This document shows, piece by piece, positions 39,901-52,176 of a DNA stretch of 64,000 nt. The DNA is taken from the NCBI GenBank assembly GCA_030144725.1, contig JASKMD010000025.1, positions 682,001 through 746,000 of the forward strand. The letters are read 5' to 3'. The translations under genes were made by a program, and so were the position numbers. This stretch comes from Haematococcus lacustris. Taxonomy: Eukaryota > Chlorophyta > Chlorophyceae > Chlamydomonadales > Haematococcaceae. The notes beneath the pieces were generated by a model that saw nothing but the letters and a program-made list of their open reading frames with translations, was not told the DNA's origin and searched no databases. Every line of letters starts with the position of its first letter. The stretch's first letter is position 1.

Positions 39901-42558
39901 TGCTGCTGCCACTGCTGCTGCTGCCACTGCTGCTGCCACTGCTGCTGCTGCCGCTGCTGCTGCTGCTGCTGCTGCCACTGCTGCTGCTGCCGCTGCTGCT
40001 GCTGCCACTGCTGCTGCTGCCACTGCTGCTACCACTGCTGTTGCCGCCACTGCTGCTGCTGCCACTGCTGCTGCTGCCACTGCTGCTGATGCCGCTGCTG
40101 CTGCTGCCACTGCTGCCACTGCTGCTGTTGCTGCCACTGCTGTTGCTGCCACTGCTGCTGCTGCCACTACTGCTGCCACTGCTGCTGCTGCCACTGCTGC
40201 TGCCACTGATGCTGCTGCCACTGCTGCTGCTGTTGCTGCCGCTGTTGCAGCCGCTGCTGCTGCTACCACTGCTGTTGCCGCCACTGCTGCTGCTGCCACT
40301 GCTGCTGCTGCCACTGCTGCTGCTGTTGCTGCCGCTGTTGCAGCCGCTGCTGCTGCCGCCACTGCTGCTGCTGCCACTGCTGCTGCTGCCACTGCTGCTG
40401 CTGCCGCTGCTCCTGCCAATGCTGCTGCCACTGCTGCTGCTGCCGCTGCTGCTGCTGCCACTGCTGCTGCTGCCACTGCTGCTACCACTGCTGTTGCCGC
40501 CACTGCTGCTGCTGCCACTGCTGCTGCTGCCACTGCTGCTGCTGCCACTGCTGCTGCTGCCACTGCTGCTACTGCCACTGCTGCTGCTGCCACTGCTGTT
40601 GCCACTGCTGCTGCTGCCACTGCTGCTGCTGCCACTGCTGCTGCTGCCACTGCTGTTGCCACTGCTGCTGCTGCCACTGCTGCTGCTGCCACTGCTGTTG
40701 CCACTACTGCTGCTGCTGCTGCTGCCACTGCTGCTGTTGCTGCCACTGCTGCTGCCTCTGCTGCTGCTGCCACTGCTGTTGCTGCCACTGCTGCTGCTGC
40801 CGCTGCTGCTGCTGCCACTGCTGCTGCTGCCACTGCTGCTGCTGCCGCTGCTGTTGCTGCCACTGCTGCTGCTGCCGCTGCTGCTGCTGCCACTGCTGCT
40901 GCTGCCACTGCTGCTGCTGCCACTGCTGCTGCTGCCACTGCTGCTGCTGCCACTGCTGCTGCTGCCACTGCTGCTGCTGCCGCTGCTGCTGCTGCCACTG
41001 CTGCCACTGCTGCCACTGCTGCTGTTGCTGCCACTGCTGTTGCTGCCACTGCTGTTGCTGCCACTGCTGCTGCCTCTGCTGCTGCTGCCACTGCTGCTGC
41101 CACTGATGCTGCTGCCACTGCTGCTGCTGCCACTGTTGCTGCTGTTGCTGCCGCTGTTGCAGCCGCTGCTGCTGCCGCCACTGCTGCTGCTGCCACTGCT
41201 GCTGCTGCCACTGCTGCTGCCACTGCTGCTGCCACTGCTGCTGCTGCCACTGCTGCTGCCTCTGCTGCTGCCTCTGCTGCTGCCACTGCTGTTGCTGCCA
41301 CTGCTGCTGCTGCCGCTGCTGCTGCTGCCGCTGCTGCTGCTGCCACTGCTGCTACTGCTGCTGCTGCTGCTGCCACTGCTGCTGCTGCCGCTGCTGCTGC
41401 TGCCACTGCTGTTGCCGCCGCTGCTGCTGCTGCCACTGCTGCTGCTGCCACTGCTGCTGCCACTGCTGCTGCCACTGCTGCTACTGCTGCTGCTGCTGCT
41501 GCCACTGCTGCTGCTGCCGCTGCTGCTGCTGCCGCTGCTGCTGCTGCTACTGCTGCTGCTGCTGCTGCCACTGCTGCTGCTGCCGCTGCTGCTGCTGCCA
41601 CTGCTGCTGCAGCCACTGCTGCTGCTGCCACTGCTGTTGCCACTGCTGTTGCCGCCGCTGCTGCTGCCGCCACTGCTGCTGCCACTGCTGTTGCTGCCAC
41701 TGCTGCTGCCACTGCTGTTGCCACTGCTGCTGCTGCCACTGCTGCTGCTGCCACTGCTGCTGCCACTGCTGCTGCTGCCGCTGCTGCTGCTGCTGCTGCT
41801 GCCACTGCTGCTGCTGCCGCTGCTGCTGCTGCCACTGCTGCTGCTGCCACTGCTGCTACCACTGCTGTTGCCGCCACTGCTGCTGCTGCCACTGCTGCTG
41901 CTGCCACTGCTGCTGATGCCGCTGCTGCTGCTGCCACTGCTGCCACTGCTGCTGTTGCTGCCACTGCTGTTGCTGCCACTGCTGTTGCTGCCACTACTGC
42001 TGCCTCTGCTGCTGCTGCCACTGCTGCTGCCACTGATGCTGCTGCCACTGCTGCTGCTGTTGCTGCCGCTGTTGCAGCCGCTGCTGCTGCCGCCACTGCT
42101 GCTGTTGCCACTGCTCTGCTGCCACTGCTGCTGCTGCCACTGCTGCTGCTGTTGCTGCCGCTGTTGCAGCCGCTGCTGCTGCCGCCACTGCTGCTGCTGC
42201 CACTGCTGCTGCTGCCACTGCTGCTGCTGCCGCTGCTCCTGCCACTGCTGCTGCCACTGCTGCTGCTGCCGCTGCTGCTGCTGCCACTGCTGCTGCTGCC
42301 ACTGCTGCTGCTGCCACTGCTGCTACCACTGCTGTTGCCGCCACTGCTGCTGCTGCCACTGCTGCTGCTGCCACTGCTGCTGCTGCCACTGCTGCTGCTG
42401 CCACTGCTGCTGCTGCCACTGCTGCTGCTGCCACTGCTGTTGCCACTGCTGCTGCTGCCACTGCTGCTGCTGCCGCTGCTGTTGCCACTGCTGCTGCTGC
42501 CACTGCTGCTGCTGCCACTGCTGCTGCTGCCACTGCTGTTGCCACTGCTGCTGCTGCC

Positions 42559-42589
<31 letters not shown>

Positions 42590-42690
42590 CTGCTGCTGCT
42601 GCCACTGCTGCTGCTGCCACTGCTGCTGCTGCCACTGCTGCTGCTGCCACTGCTGCTGCCACTGCTGCTGCTGCCACTGCTGCTGCTGCC

Positions 42691-42721
<31 letters not shown>

Positions 42722-43200
42722 CTGCTGCTGCTGCCACTGCTGCTGCTGCCACTGCTGCTGCTGCCACTGCTGCTGCTGCCACTGCTGCTGCTGCCACTGC
42801 TGCTGCCACTGCTGCTGCTGCCACTGCTGCTGCTGCCACTGCTGCTGCTGCCACTGCTGTTGCCACTGCTGCTGCTGCCACTGCTGCTGCTGCCGCGGCT
42901 GTTGCCACTGCTGCTGCTGCCACTGCTGCTGCTGCCACTGCTGCTGCTGCCACTACTGCTGCTGCCGCTGCTGCTGCTGCCACTGCTGCCACTGCTGCCA
43001 CTGCTGCTGTTGCTGCCACTGCTGTTGCTGCCACTGCTGTTGCTGCCACTGCTGCTGCCTCTGCTGCTGCTGCCACTGCTGCTGCCACTGATGCTGCTGC
43101 CACTGCTGCTGCTGCCACTGCTGCTGCTGCCACTGCTGTTGCCACTGCTGCTGCTGCCACTGCTGCTGCTGCCACTGCTGTTGCCACTGCTGCTGCTGCC

Positions 43201-43231
<31 letters not shown>

Positions 43232-43827
43232 CTGCTGCTGCTGCCACTGCTGCTGCTGCCACTGCTGCTGCTGCCACTGCTGCTGCTGCCACTGCTGCTG
43301 CTGCCACTGCTGCTGCCACAGCTGCTGCTGCCACTGCTGCTGCTGCCACTGCTGCTGCTGCCACTGCTGTTGCCACTGCTGCTGCTGCCACTGCTGCTGC
43401 CACTGCTGCTGCCACTGCTGCTGCTGCCACTGCTGCTGCTGCCACTGCTGCTGCTGCCGCTGCTGCTGCTGCCACTGCTGCTACTGCTGCTGCTGCTGCT
43501 GCTGCCACTGCTGCTGCTGCCGCTGCTGCAGCTGCCACTGCTGCTGCAGCCACTGCTGCTGCTGCCACTGCTGTTGCCACTGCTGTTGCCGCCGCTGCTG
43601 CTGCCGCCACTGCTGCTGCCACTGCTGTTGCTGCCACTGCTGCTGCCACTGCTGTTGCCACTGCTGCTGCTGCCACTGCTGCTGCTGCCACTGCTGCTGC
43701 CACTGCTGCTGCTGCCGCTGCTGCTGCTGCTGCTGATGCCGCTGCTGCTGCTGCCACTGCTGCCACTGCTGCTGTTGCTGCCACTGCTGTTGCTGCCACT
43801 GCTGCTGCTGCCACTGCTGCTGCTGCC

Positions 43828-43858
<31 letters not shown>

Positions 43859-44337
43859 CTGCTGCTGCTGCCACTGCTGCTGCTGCCACTGCTGCTGCTG
43901 CCACTGCTGCTGCTGCCACTGCTGCTGCTGCCACTGCTGCTGCCACTGCTGCTGCTGCCACTGCTGCTGCTGCCACTGCTGCTGCTGCCACTGCTGTTGC
44001 CACTGCTGCTGCTGCCACTGCTGCTGCTGCCGCGGCTGTTGCCACTGCTGCTGCTGCCACTGCTGCTGCTGCCACTGCTGCTGCTGCCACTACTGCTGCT
44101 GCCGCTGCTGCTGCTGCCACTGCTGCCACTGCTGCCACTGCTGCTGTTGCTGCCACTGCTGTTGCTGCCACTGCTGTTGCTGCCACTGCTGCTGCCTCTG
44201 CTGCTGCTGCCACTGCTGCTGCCACTGATGCTGCTGCCACTGCTGCTGCTGCCACTGCTGCTGCTGCCACTGCTGTTGCCACTGCTGCTGCTGCCACTGC
44301 TGCTGCTGCCACTGCTGTTGCCACTGCTGCTGCTGCC

Positions 44338-44368
<31 letters not shown>

Positions 44369-46616
44369 CTGCTGCTGCTGCCACTGCTGCTGCTGCCACT
44401 GCTGCTGCTGCCACTGCTGCTGCTGCCACTGCTGCTGCTGCCACTGCTGCTGCCACAGCTGCTGCTGCCACTGCTGCTGCTGCCACTGCTGCTGCTGCCA
44501 CTGCTGTTGCCACTGCTGCTGCTGCCACTGCTGCTGCCACTGCTGCTGCCACTGCTGCTGCTGCCACTGCTGCTGCTGCCACTGCTGCTGCTGCCGCTGC
44601 TGCTGCTGCCACTGCTGCTACTGCTGCTGCTGCTGCTGCTGCCACTGCTGCTGCTGCCGCTGCTGCAGCTGCCACTGCTGCTGCAGCCACTGCTGCTGCT
44701 GCCACTGCTGTTGCCACTGCTGTTGCCGCCGCTGCTGCTGCCGCCACTGCTGCTGCCACTGCTGTTGCTGCCACTGCTGCTGCCACTGCTGTTGCCACTG
44801 CTGCTGCTGCCACTGCTGCTGCTGCCACTGCTGCTGCCACTGCTGCTGCTGCCGCTGCTGCTGCTGCTGCTGATGCCGCTGCTGCTGCTGCCACTGCTGC
44901 CACTGCTGCTGTTGCTGCCACTGCTGTTGCTGCCACTGCTGCTGCTGCCACTACTGCTGCCTCTGCTGCTGCTGCCACTGCTGCTGCCACTGCTGCTGCT
45001 GCCACTGCTGCTGCTGTTGCTGCCGCTGTTGCAGCCGCTGCTGCTGCCGCCACTGCTGCTGTTGCCACTGCTGCTGCTGCCACTGCTGCTGCTGCCACTG
45101 CTGCTGCTGTTGCTGCCGCTGTTGCAGCCGCTGCTGCTGCCGCCACTGCTGCTGCTGCCACTGCTGCTGCTGCCACTGCTGCTGCTGCCGCTGCTCCTGC
45201 CAATGCTGCTGCTGCTGCCGCTGCTGCCGCTGCTGCTGCTGCCACTGCTGCTGCTGCCACTGCTGCTACCACTGCTGTTGCCGCCACTGCTGCTGCTGCC
45301 ACTGCTGCTGCTGCCACTGCTGCTGCTGCCACTGCTGCTGCTGCCACTGCTGCTGCTGCCACTGCTGCTGCTGCCACTGCTGCTGCTGCCACTGCTGCTG
45401 CTGCCACTGCTGCTGCTGCCACTGCTGTTGCCACTGCTGCTGCTGCCACTGCTGCTGCTGCCACTGCTGCTGCTGCCACTGCTGTTGCCACTGCTGCTGC
45501 TGCCGCTGCTGCTGCTGCTGCTGCTGCTGCCACTGCTGCTGCTGTCACTGCTGCTGCTGCCGCTGCTGCTGCCACTGCTGCTGCTGCCACTGCTGCTGCT
45601 GCCACTGCTGCTGCTGCCACTGCTGCTGCTGCCACTGCTGCTGCTGCCACTGCTGCTGCTGCCACTGCTGTTGCCACTGCTGCTGCTGCCACTGCTGCTG
45701 CTGCCACTGCTGCTGCTGCCACTGCTGTTGCCACTGCTGCTGCTGCCACTGCTGCTGCTGCCACTGCTGTTGCCACTGCTGCTGTTGCCACTGCTGCTGC
45801 TGCCACTGCTGCTGCTGCCACTGCTGTTGCCACTGCTGCTGCTGCCACTGCTGCTGCTGCCACTGCTGCTGCCACTGCTGCTGCTGCCGCTGCTGCTGCC
45901 GCTGCTGCTGCTGCCACTGCTGCTGCTGCCACTGCTGCTACCACTGCTGTTGCCGCCACTGCTGCTGCTGCCACTGCTGCTGCTGCCACTGCCGCTGATG
46001 CCGCTGCTGCTGCTGCCACTGCTGCCACTGCTGCTGTTGCTGCCACTGCTGTTGCTGCCACTGCTGTTGCTGCCACTACTGCTGCCTCTGCTGCTGCTGC
46101 CACTGCTGCTGCCACTGATGCTGCTGCCACTGCTGCTGCTGTTGCTGCCGCTGTTGCAGCCGCTGCTGCTGCCGCCACTGCTGCTGTTGCCACTGCTCTG
46201 CTGCCACTGCTGCTGCTGCCACTGCCACTGCTGCTGCTGCCACTGCTGCTACCACTGCTGTTGCCACTGCTGCTGCTGCCACTGCTGCTGCTGCCACTGC
46301 TGCTGCTGCCGCTGCTCCTGCCACTGCTGCTGCCACTGCTGCTGCTGCCGCTGCTGCTGCTGCCACTGCTGCTGCTGCCACTGCTGCTGCTGCCACTGCT
46401 GCTGCCACTGCTGCTGCTGCCACTGCTGCTGCTGCCACTGCTGCTGCTGCCACTGCTGCTGCTGCCACTGCTGCTGCTGCCACTGCTGCTGCCACTGCCG
46501 TTGCTGCCACTGATGCTGCCTCTGCTGCTGCTGCCACTGCTGCTGCCACTGCTGTTGCCACTGCTGCTGCTGCCACTGCTGCTGCTGCCACTGCTGCTGC
46601 CACTGCTGCTGCTGCC

Positions 46617-46647
<31 letters not shown>

Positions 46648-48206
46648 CTGCTGCTGCTGCCACTGCTGCTGCTGCCACTGCTGCTGCTGCCACTGCTGCT
46701 GCTGCCACTGCTGCTGCTGCCACTGCTGCTGCTGCCACTGCTGTTGCCACTGCTGCTGCTGCCACTGCTGCTGCTGCCACTGCTGTTGCCACTGCTGCTG
46801 CTGCCGCTGCTGCTGCTGCTGCTGCTGCTGCCACTGCTGCTGCTGCCACTGCTGCTGCTGCCACTGCTGCTGCTGCCACTGCTGCTGCCACTGCTGTTGC
46901 TGCTGCAACTGCTGCTGCTGCCACTGCTGCTGCTGCCACTGCTGTTGCCACTGCTGCTGCTGCCACTGCTGCTGCTGCCACTGCTGCTGCCACTGCTGCT
47001 GCTGCCGCTGCTGCTGCTGCTGCTGCTGCCACTGCTGCTGCTGCCACTGCTGCTGCTGCCACTGCTGCTGCCGCCACTACTGCTGCTGCCACTGCTGCTG
47101 CCGCTGCTGCTGCTGCTGCCACTGCTGCTGCTGCCTCTGCTGCTGCTGCCACTGCTGCTGCCACTGCTGTTGCTGCCACTGCTGCTGCCTCTGCTGCTGC
47201 TGCCACTGCTGCTGCCACTGCTGTTGCCACTGCTGCTGCTGCCACTGCTGCTGCTGCCACTGCTGCTGCCACTGCTGCTGCTGCCGCTGCTGCTGCTGCT
47301 GCTGCTGCTGCCACTGATGCTGCTGCCACTGCTGCTGCTGCCACTGATGCTGCTGCCACTGCTGCTGCTGCCACTGCTGCTGCTGCCACTGCTGCTGCTG
47401 CCACTGCTGCTGCTGCCACTGCTGTTGCCACTGCTGCTGCTGCCACTGCTGCTGCTGCCACTGCTGCTGCCACTGCTGCTGCTGCCACTGCTGTTGCTGC
47501 TGCAACTGCTGCTGCTGCCACTGCTGCTGCTGCCACTGCTGTTGCCACTGCTGCTGCTGCCACTGCTGCTGCTGCCACTGCTGCTGCCACTGCTGCTGCT
47601 GCCACTGCTGCTGCCACTGCTGCTGCTGCCACTGCTGTTGCCACTGCTGCTGCTGCCACTGCTGCTGCCACTGCTGCTGCTGCCACTGCTGCTGCTGCCA
47701 CTGCTGTTGCCACTGCTGCTGCTGCCGCTGCTGCTGCTGCTGCTGCTGCTGCCACTGCTGCTGCTGCCACTGCTGCTGCTGCCACTGCTGCTGCTGCCAC
47801 TGCTGCTGCCACTGCTGTTGCTGCTGCAACTGCTGCTGCTGCCACTGCTGCTGCTGCCACTGCTGTTGCCACTGCTGCTGCTGCCACTGCTGCTGCTGCC
47901 ACTGCTGCTGCCACTGCTGCTGCTGCCGCTGCTGCTGCTGCTGCTGCTGCCACTGCTGCTGCTGCCACTGCTGCTGCTGCCACTGCTGCTGCCGCCACTA
48001 CTGCTGCTGCCACTGCTGCTGCCGCTGCTGCTGCTGCTGCCACTGCTGCTGCTGCCTCTGCTGCTGCTGCCACTGCTGCTGCCACTGCTGTTGCTGCCAC
48101 TGCTGCTGCCTCTGCTGCTGCTGCCACTGCTGCTGCCACTGCTGTTGCCACTGCTGCTGCTGCCACTGCTGCTGCTGCCACTGCTGCTGCCACTGCTGCT
48201 GCTGCC

Positions 48207-48237
<31 letters not shown>

Positions 48238-49687
48238 CTGATGCTGCTGCCACTGCTGCTGCTGCCACTGCTGCTGCTGCCACTGCTGCTGCTGCCACTG
48301 CTGCTGCTGCCACTGCTGCTGCTGCCACTGCTGTTGCCACTGCTGCTGCTGCCACTGCTGCTGCTGCCACTGCTGCTGCTGCCACTGCTGTTGCCACTGC
48401 TGCTGCTGCCACTGCTGCTGCTGCCACTGCTGTTGCCACTGCTGCTGCTGCCGCTGCTGCTGCCACTGCTGCTGCTGCCACTGCTGTTGCCACTGCTGCT
48501 GCTGCCACTGCTGCTGCTGCCACTGCTGCTGCTGCCACTGCTGTTGCCACTGCTGCTGCTGCCACTGCTGCTGCTGCCACTGCTGTTGCCACTGCTGCTG
48601 CTGCCACTGCTGCTGCTGCCACTGCTGCTGCCACTGCTGCTGCTGCCGCTGCTGCTGCTGCTGCTGCTGCCACTGCTGCTGCTGCCACTGCTGCTGCTGC
48701 CACTGCTGCTGCCGCCACTACTGCTGCTGCCACTGCTGCTGCCGCTGCTGCTGCTGCTGCCACTGCTGCTGCTGCCTCTGCTGCTGCTGCCACTGCTGCT
48801 GCCACTGCTGCTGCTGCCACTGCTGCTGCCTCTGCTGCTGCTGCCACTGCTGCTGCCACTGCTGTTGCCACTGCTGCTGCTGCCACTGCTGCTGCTGCCA
48901 CTGCTGCTGCCACTGCTGCTGCTGCCGCTGCTGCTGCTGCTGCTGCCACTGATGCTGCTGCCACTGCTGCTGCTGCCACTGCTGCTGCTGCCACTGCTGC
49001 TGCTGCCACTGCTGCTGCTGCCACTGCTGCTGCTGCCACTGCTGTTGCCACTGCTGCTGCTGCCACTGCTGCTGCTGCCACTGCTGCTGCTGCCACTGCT
49101 GTTGCCACTGCTGCTGCTGCCACTGCTGCTGCTGCCACTGCTGTTGCCACTGCTGCTGCTGCCGCTGCTGCTGCTGCTGCTGCTGCTGCCACTGCTGCTG
49201 CTGCCACTGCTGCTGCTGCCACTGCTGCTGCTGCCACTGCTGCTGCCACTGCTGTTGCTGCTGCCACTGCTGCTGCTGCCACTGCTGCTGCTGCCACTGC
49301 TGTTGCCACTGCTGCTGCTGCCACTGCTGCTGCTGCCACTGCTGCTGCCACTGCTGCTGCTGCCGCTGCTGCTGCTGCTGCTGCTGCCACTGCTGCTGCT
49401 GCCACTGCTGCTGCTGCCACTGCTGCTGCCGCCACTACTGCTGCTGCCACTGCTGCTGCCGCTGCTGCTGCTGCTGCCACTGCTGCTGCTGCCTCTGCTG
49501 CTGCTGCCACTGCTGCTGCCACTGCTGTTGCTGCCACTGCTGCTGCCTCTGCTGCTGCTGCCACTGCTGTTGCCACTGCTGCTGCTGCCACTGCTGCTGC
49601 TGCCACTGCTGCTGCTGCCACTGCTGTTGCCACTGCTGCTGCTGCCACTGCTGCTGCTTCCACTGCTGCTGCCACTGCTGCTGCTGC

Positions 49688-49722
<35 letters not shown>

Positions 49723-49750
49723 CTGCTGCTGCTGCCACTGCTGTTGCCAC
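30905..49750. repeat. 18.8-kb CTG/CAG-rich higher-order trinucleotide array
   Basis: The basic unit is CTGCTGCTGCCA with (CTG)1-6, CCGCTG, TTGCCACTG and CCTCTG variants. Longer segments are duplicated: for example GCCACTGATG at 43084 and 44221, the CCACAG variant at 43315 and 44452, and other markers are all offset by 1,137 bp. CCGCCACTAC recurs at 47071, 47992, 48712 and 49429 (steps 921, 720, 717). These steps are multiples of three, so all six frames can stay open for thousands of codons (poly-Ala, Leu/Pro, Cys/His, Gln/Trp). I regard these as repeat artefacts. No start context, intron pattern or non-repetitive domain supports a gene. Confidence 0.95.
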
Positions 49751-49798
49751 TTTTTTTTCAGAGCCATTGGTCTCATGCGGAGACGGCCCAACTAAGGG
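49751..49798. other. Junction of CTG array and telomere-like block
   Basis: The CTG array ends abruptly in TTTTTTTTCAGAGCC and a short unique stretch, then the telomere-like repeat begins. It has no counterpart at the left edge of the array. Confidence 0.6.
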
Positions 49799-49877
49799 TT
49801 TGGGTTAGGGTTAGGGTTAGGGTTAGGGCTAGGTTTACGGTCAGGGTCAGGGTTAGGGTTAGGGTTAGGGTTAGCCA
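49799..49877. repeat. Interstitial telomere-like (TTAGGG)n, right copy
   Basis: TTAGGG units interrupted by GGGCTAGGTTTACGGTCAGG, the exact inverse of the interruption in 30536-30690. Confidence 0.9.
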
Positions 49878-49912
49878 CCTGACTTATGTACTGCCCCTCC
49901 GCTAAGTTTAGT

Positions 49913-50119
49913 GGCTAGGTTGGCTAGGTTGGCTAGGTTTGCTAGGTTGGCTTGGTTGGCTGGGTTAGCTGTGTTGGCTAGGTCGGCAAGGTTGGCTAGG
50001 TTGGCTATGTTTGAATGGGTTTGCTAGGTTGGCTAGGTTTGACTGGGTGTGCTAGGTTGGCTGGGTTTGCAAGGTTGGCTAGGTTGGCTAGGTTGGCAAG
50101 GTTGGCTAGGTTGGCTAGG
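49913..50119. repeat. GGCTAGGTT array, left of the inverted-repeat element
   Basis: Tandem GGCTAGGTT with TTTGCTAGG and GTTTGAATGG variants. The last unit, GGCTAGG (50113-50119), directly precedes the element at 50120 and is repeated after it at 55711-55717. Confidence 0.85.
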
Positions 50120-50670
50120 CAATCAAGTCTCCCGGTAACTCTTCCACCTGTGAGGTAGAATAACCTGCCGCTGTCAGGTGGAATAACCCAACCGCCAAAC
50201 TGCTGCCCGCCCAGGTTGTTTTGCTCTATCTAGGGCCAATGTAGCCCGACGTCAGAATGGTCGGCGAGCTATTACTGGGATGGGCTGTAGTAGTGGCAGC
50301 GACAGCCTGCATCGCGACCGTCGTAGGCGAAGGACTGCGTCCTGTGCCTGGGCCCTCTAGCGGGTCCATGCCAGATGAATCCCCTCCTTGAGGTAGCGTT
50401 GCAGTCAGTCCGTAACCGCAGGCTGTCGTCCTGACGTTGACGTTGGCTCTCCTGTGCTACGTAGGGAATGCAGTTGAAGAACAGCCTCATCAGCAGCCAG
50501 TCCGCTGAACGGCATGGATAGCCTGGGCCGAAGAGAAGACAGGCAGCAGATGCAGCAGATGCAGAAGCTGCAAATAGATGCCGCCCAGCCCCACCCCTCG
50601 CCGCCGCAGCCCAGCCCTGCCCCACCCCCGCCCAGCCCTGCCCCACCCCCTCTCAGCCCTGCCCACCCCC
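50120..50670 (+). repeat. Left terminal inverted repeat
   Basis: Matches the reverse complement of about 55170-55710. Both copies contain the same non-repetitive segments around GAATGCAGTT and GGCATGGATAGCC, and both grade inward into the CCCTGCCCCACCCC minisatellite, where the exact end is unclear. Confidence 0.8.
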
Positions 50671-51720
50671 TCCCCCCTCTGCACCCCTGCAGCCTGCTCC
50701 CCCCCTCCCATTCCGCTGCACATCACCCCCCCTGCCCCACCCCCCTCCCCACCCTCCCCCACCCCGAATAACACCCCTGACTGCAGCAACCCATGGTGGA
50801 CGACCAGGGAGGCGTAGGCCCGCTCCACAACATACTCGTCCTCCCCCTCCCCCCCCTCCCCCTCCCCCTCCCCCTGCTCCACAGCCCGGCCGCCCCTGTG
50901 AGGTGGCAAGGGGTGGGCTGCAGCCCTGTCCCGGCCCCCTGGCGTTGAGGGGGGGGAGGGGGCAGGTCATCCAGCTGCATCACAGCTTCAGCTCCACACC
51001 CAGGACGGTGCGCAGGGTTTTGGACTCGGCCTGGGGACCAGGTCAGGGGGCGGGAGGGAAGTGGGGTGGGGCAGAGCGGGGGGTGGGCAGGACGGGGGGG
51101 TGGGCAGGGCAGGGGGGTGGAGCAGGGGTTGGTGGGCAGCTGTGATGCAAGGTGAAGGGAGGAGGGTGTGGTGAGGGTGAGGGTGATGTGGAGTTGCGCA
51201 CCTGGCTAACCTGACCGCGGTACTCCCTCTCCCTGACTGCTTGCCAGCGGTCTGTGCGGAAGTCAGAGCCCCCGGCTCTACGCTCCCACCACGGGGTACG
51301 CAGCCTGGGCCAGAGGGCCCTGCCCCACCCCCTCTCAGCCCTGCCCCACCCCCTCCCATCCCCGCCCCACGCCATCCCTGCCTTGCATTGCCCCTCCCCT
51401 CCATGCCCAGCCCTGCCCCACCCCCTTCCAGCCTTGCGTTGCCCCTTCGTGCCCTGCCCTGCCCTGCCCTTCCTGTAGGTGTGTGGCAGCGCAGGTAGCA
51501 GCAGGCTGCAGGTGTGTTGCAGTGCATGAGCAGCAACAACAGCAGGCTGCAGTGCATGTGCTGCACTCCATGAGCAGCAACAACAGCAGGCTGTAGTGCA
51601 TGAGCAGCAGTGCATGGGCAGCAGCAGCAGCAGGCTGTAGGTGTGCTTCAGTGCATGAGCAGCAGCAGCAGCACCAGGCTAAAGTGCATGTGCTGTAGTG
51701 CATGAGCAGCCGAAGCAGCA
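50671..51720. other. GC-rich minisatellite with exon-like scraps (minus strand)
   Basis: Alternating CCAGCCCTGCCCCACCCCC repeats and non-repetitive islands. On the minus strand three islands look like old exons: about 51306-51200 (DRWQAVREREYRGQ, followed by GTGCGC), about 51033-50985 (ESKTLRTVLGVELKL, preceded by an AG) and about 50895-50765 (EDEYVVERAYASLVVHHG). They may be pieces of a captured host gene. 51480-51720 is a GCATGAGCAGCAGCAG-type repeat that recurs inverted at 52800-53400. No function is assigned. Confidence 0.4.
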
Positions 51721-52176
51721 ACCGGCTGTAAGACGCATGTGCGGTGTGTGTCTGGTTGCATGCAAGCTCATTTCAAGCCATAGATCTGGCATGGTCTGCG
51801 GTGGTCTTGGTAGCTCCATGCAAATAAAGGCATGCAATTTGTGGTTGTTCAACCATGCCATTGCTTGTGTAGCCGCATATGGACACCACATTGGATGTGT
51901 AAGACAATTTTCCGGTGATGGGCAATTGCAACTCGAATATAAAGGTCTACAATAGTACTTGACCGTGCCAGTTGCAGCGTCGATGTAATACCGGGTGGTG
52001 CCATATGGTTGAATTTTGTGCGGATCTCTGCCAAGCCTGCACTTGCTAAGCATGACCGTGATGCATACATGCAAAGGGGGTATGTAGCAGGTGGCTACCA
52101 CGTTTGCAGCATTAGCGCACCACCGCGTGGTGGTGTTGTCCATACAAGGGGCATGTGGCGCACCACACCCTAGCAT
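51679..52176 (-). CDS. Cys-rich hypothetical ORF inside the inverted-repeat element
   Basis: A 165-codon open frame starting MLGCGAPHAPC. It has many Cys and His residues, including CNCPSPENCLTH and a further C-P-Y-A-A stretch. The spacing resembles a SWIM zinc motif but does not fit it exactly (two residues, not one, before the His). Part of the frame overlaps the 225-bp repeats. Coding status is uncertain and I do not recognise it. Confidence 0.25.
   Translation of the reverse strand: MLGCGAPHAPCMDNTTTRWCANAANVVATCYIPPLHVCITVMLSKCRLGRDPHKIQPYGTTRYYIDAATGTVKYYCRPLYSSCNCPSPENCLTHPMWCPYAATQAMAWLNNHKLHAFICMELPRPPQTMPDLWLEMSLHATRHTPHMRLTAGCCFGCSCTTAHAL

Noticed and set aside
34954..42111. A 2,385-codon Ala/Val minus-strand frame and the matching Leu/Pro plus-strand frame
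   Set aside because: They are trinucleotide-array artefacts. No unique domain, splice site or start context is present.
51679..52176. A SWIM zinc finger of a Mutator-type transposase
   Set aside because: The motif CNCPSPENCLTH has two residues before the His instead of one, and no catalytic core is nearby.
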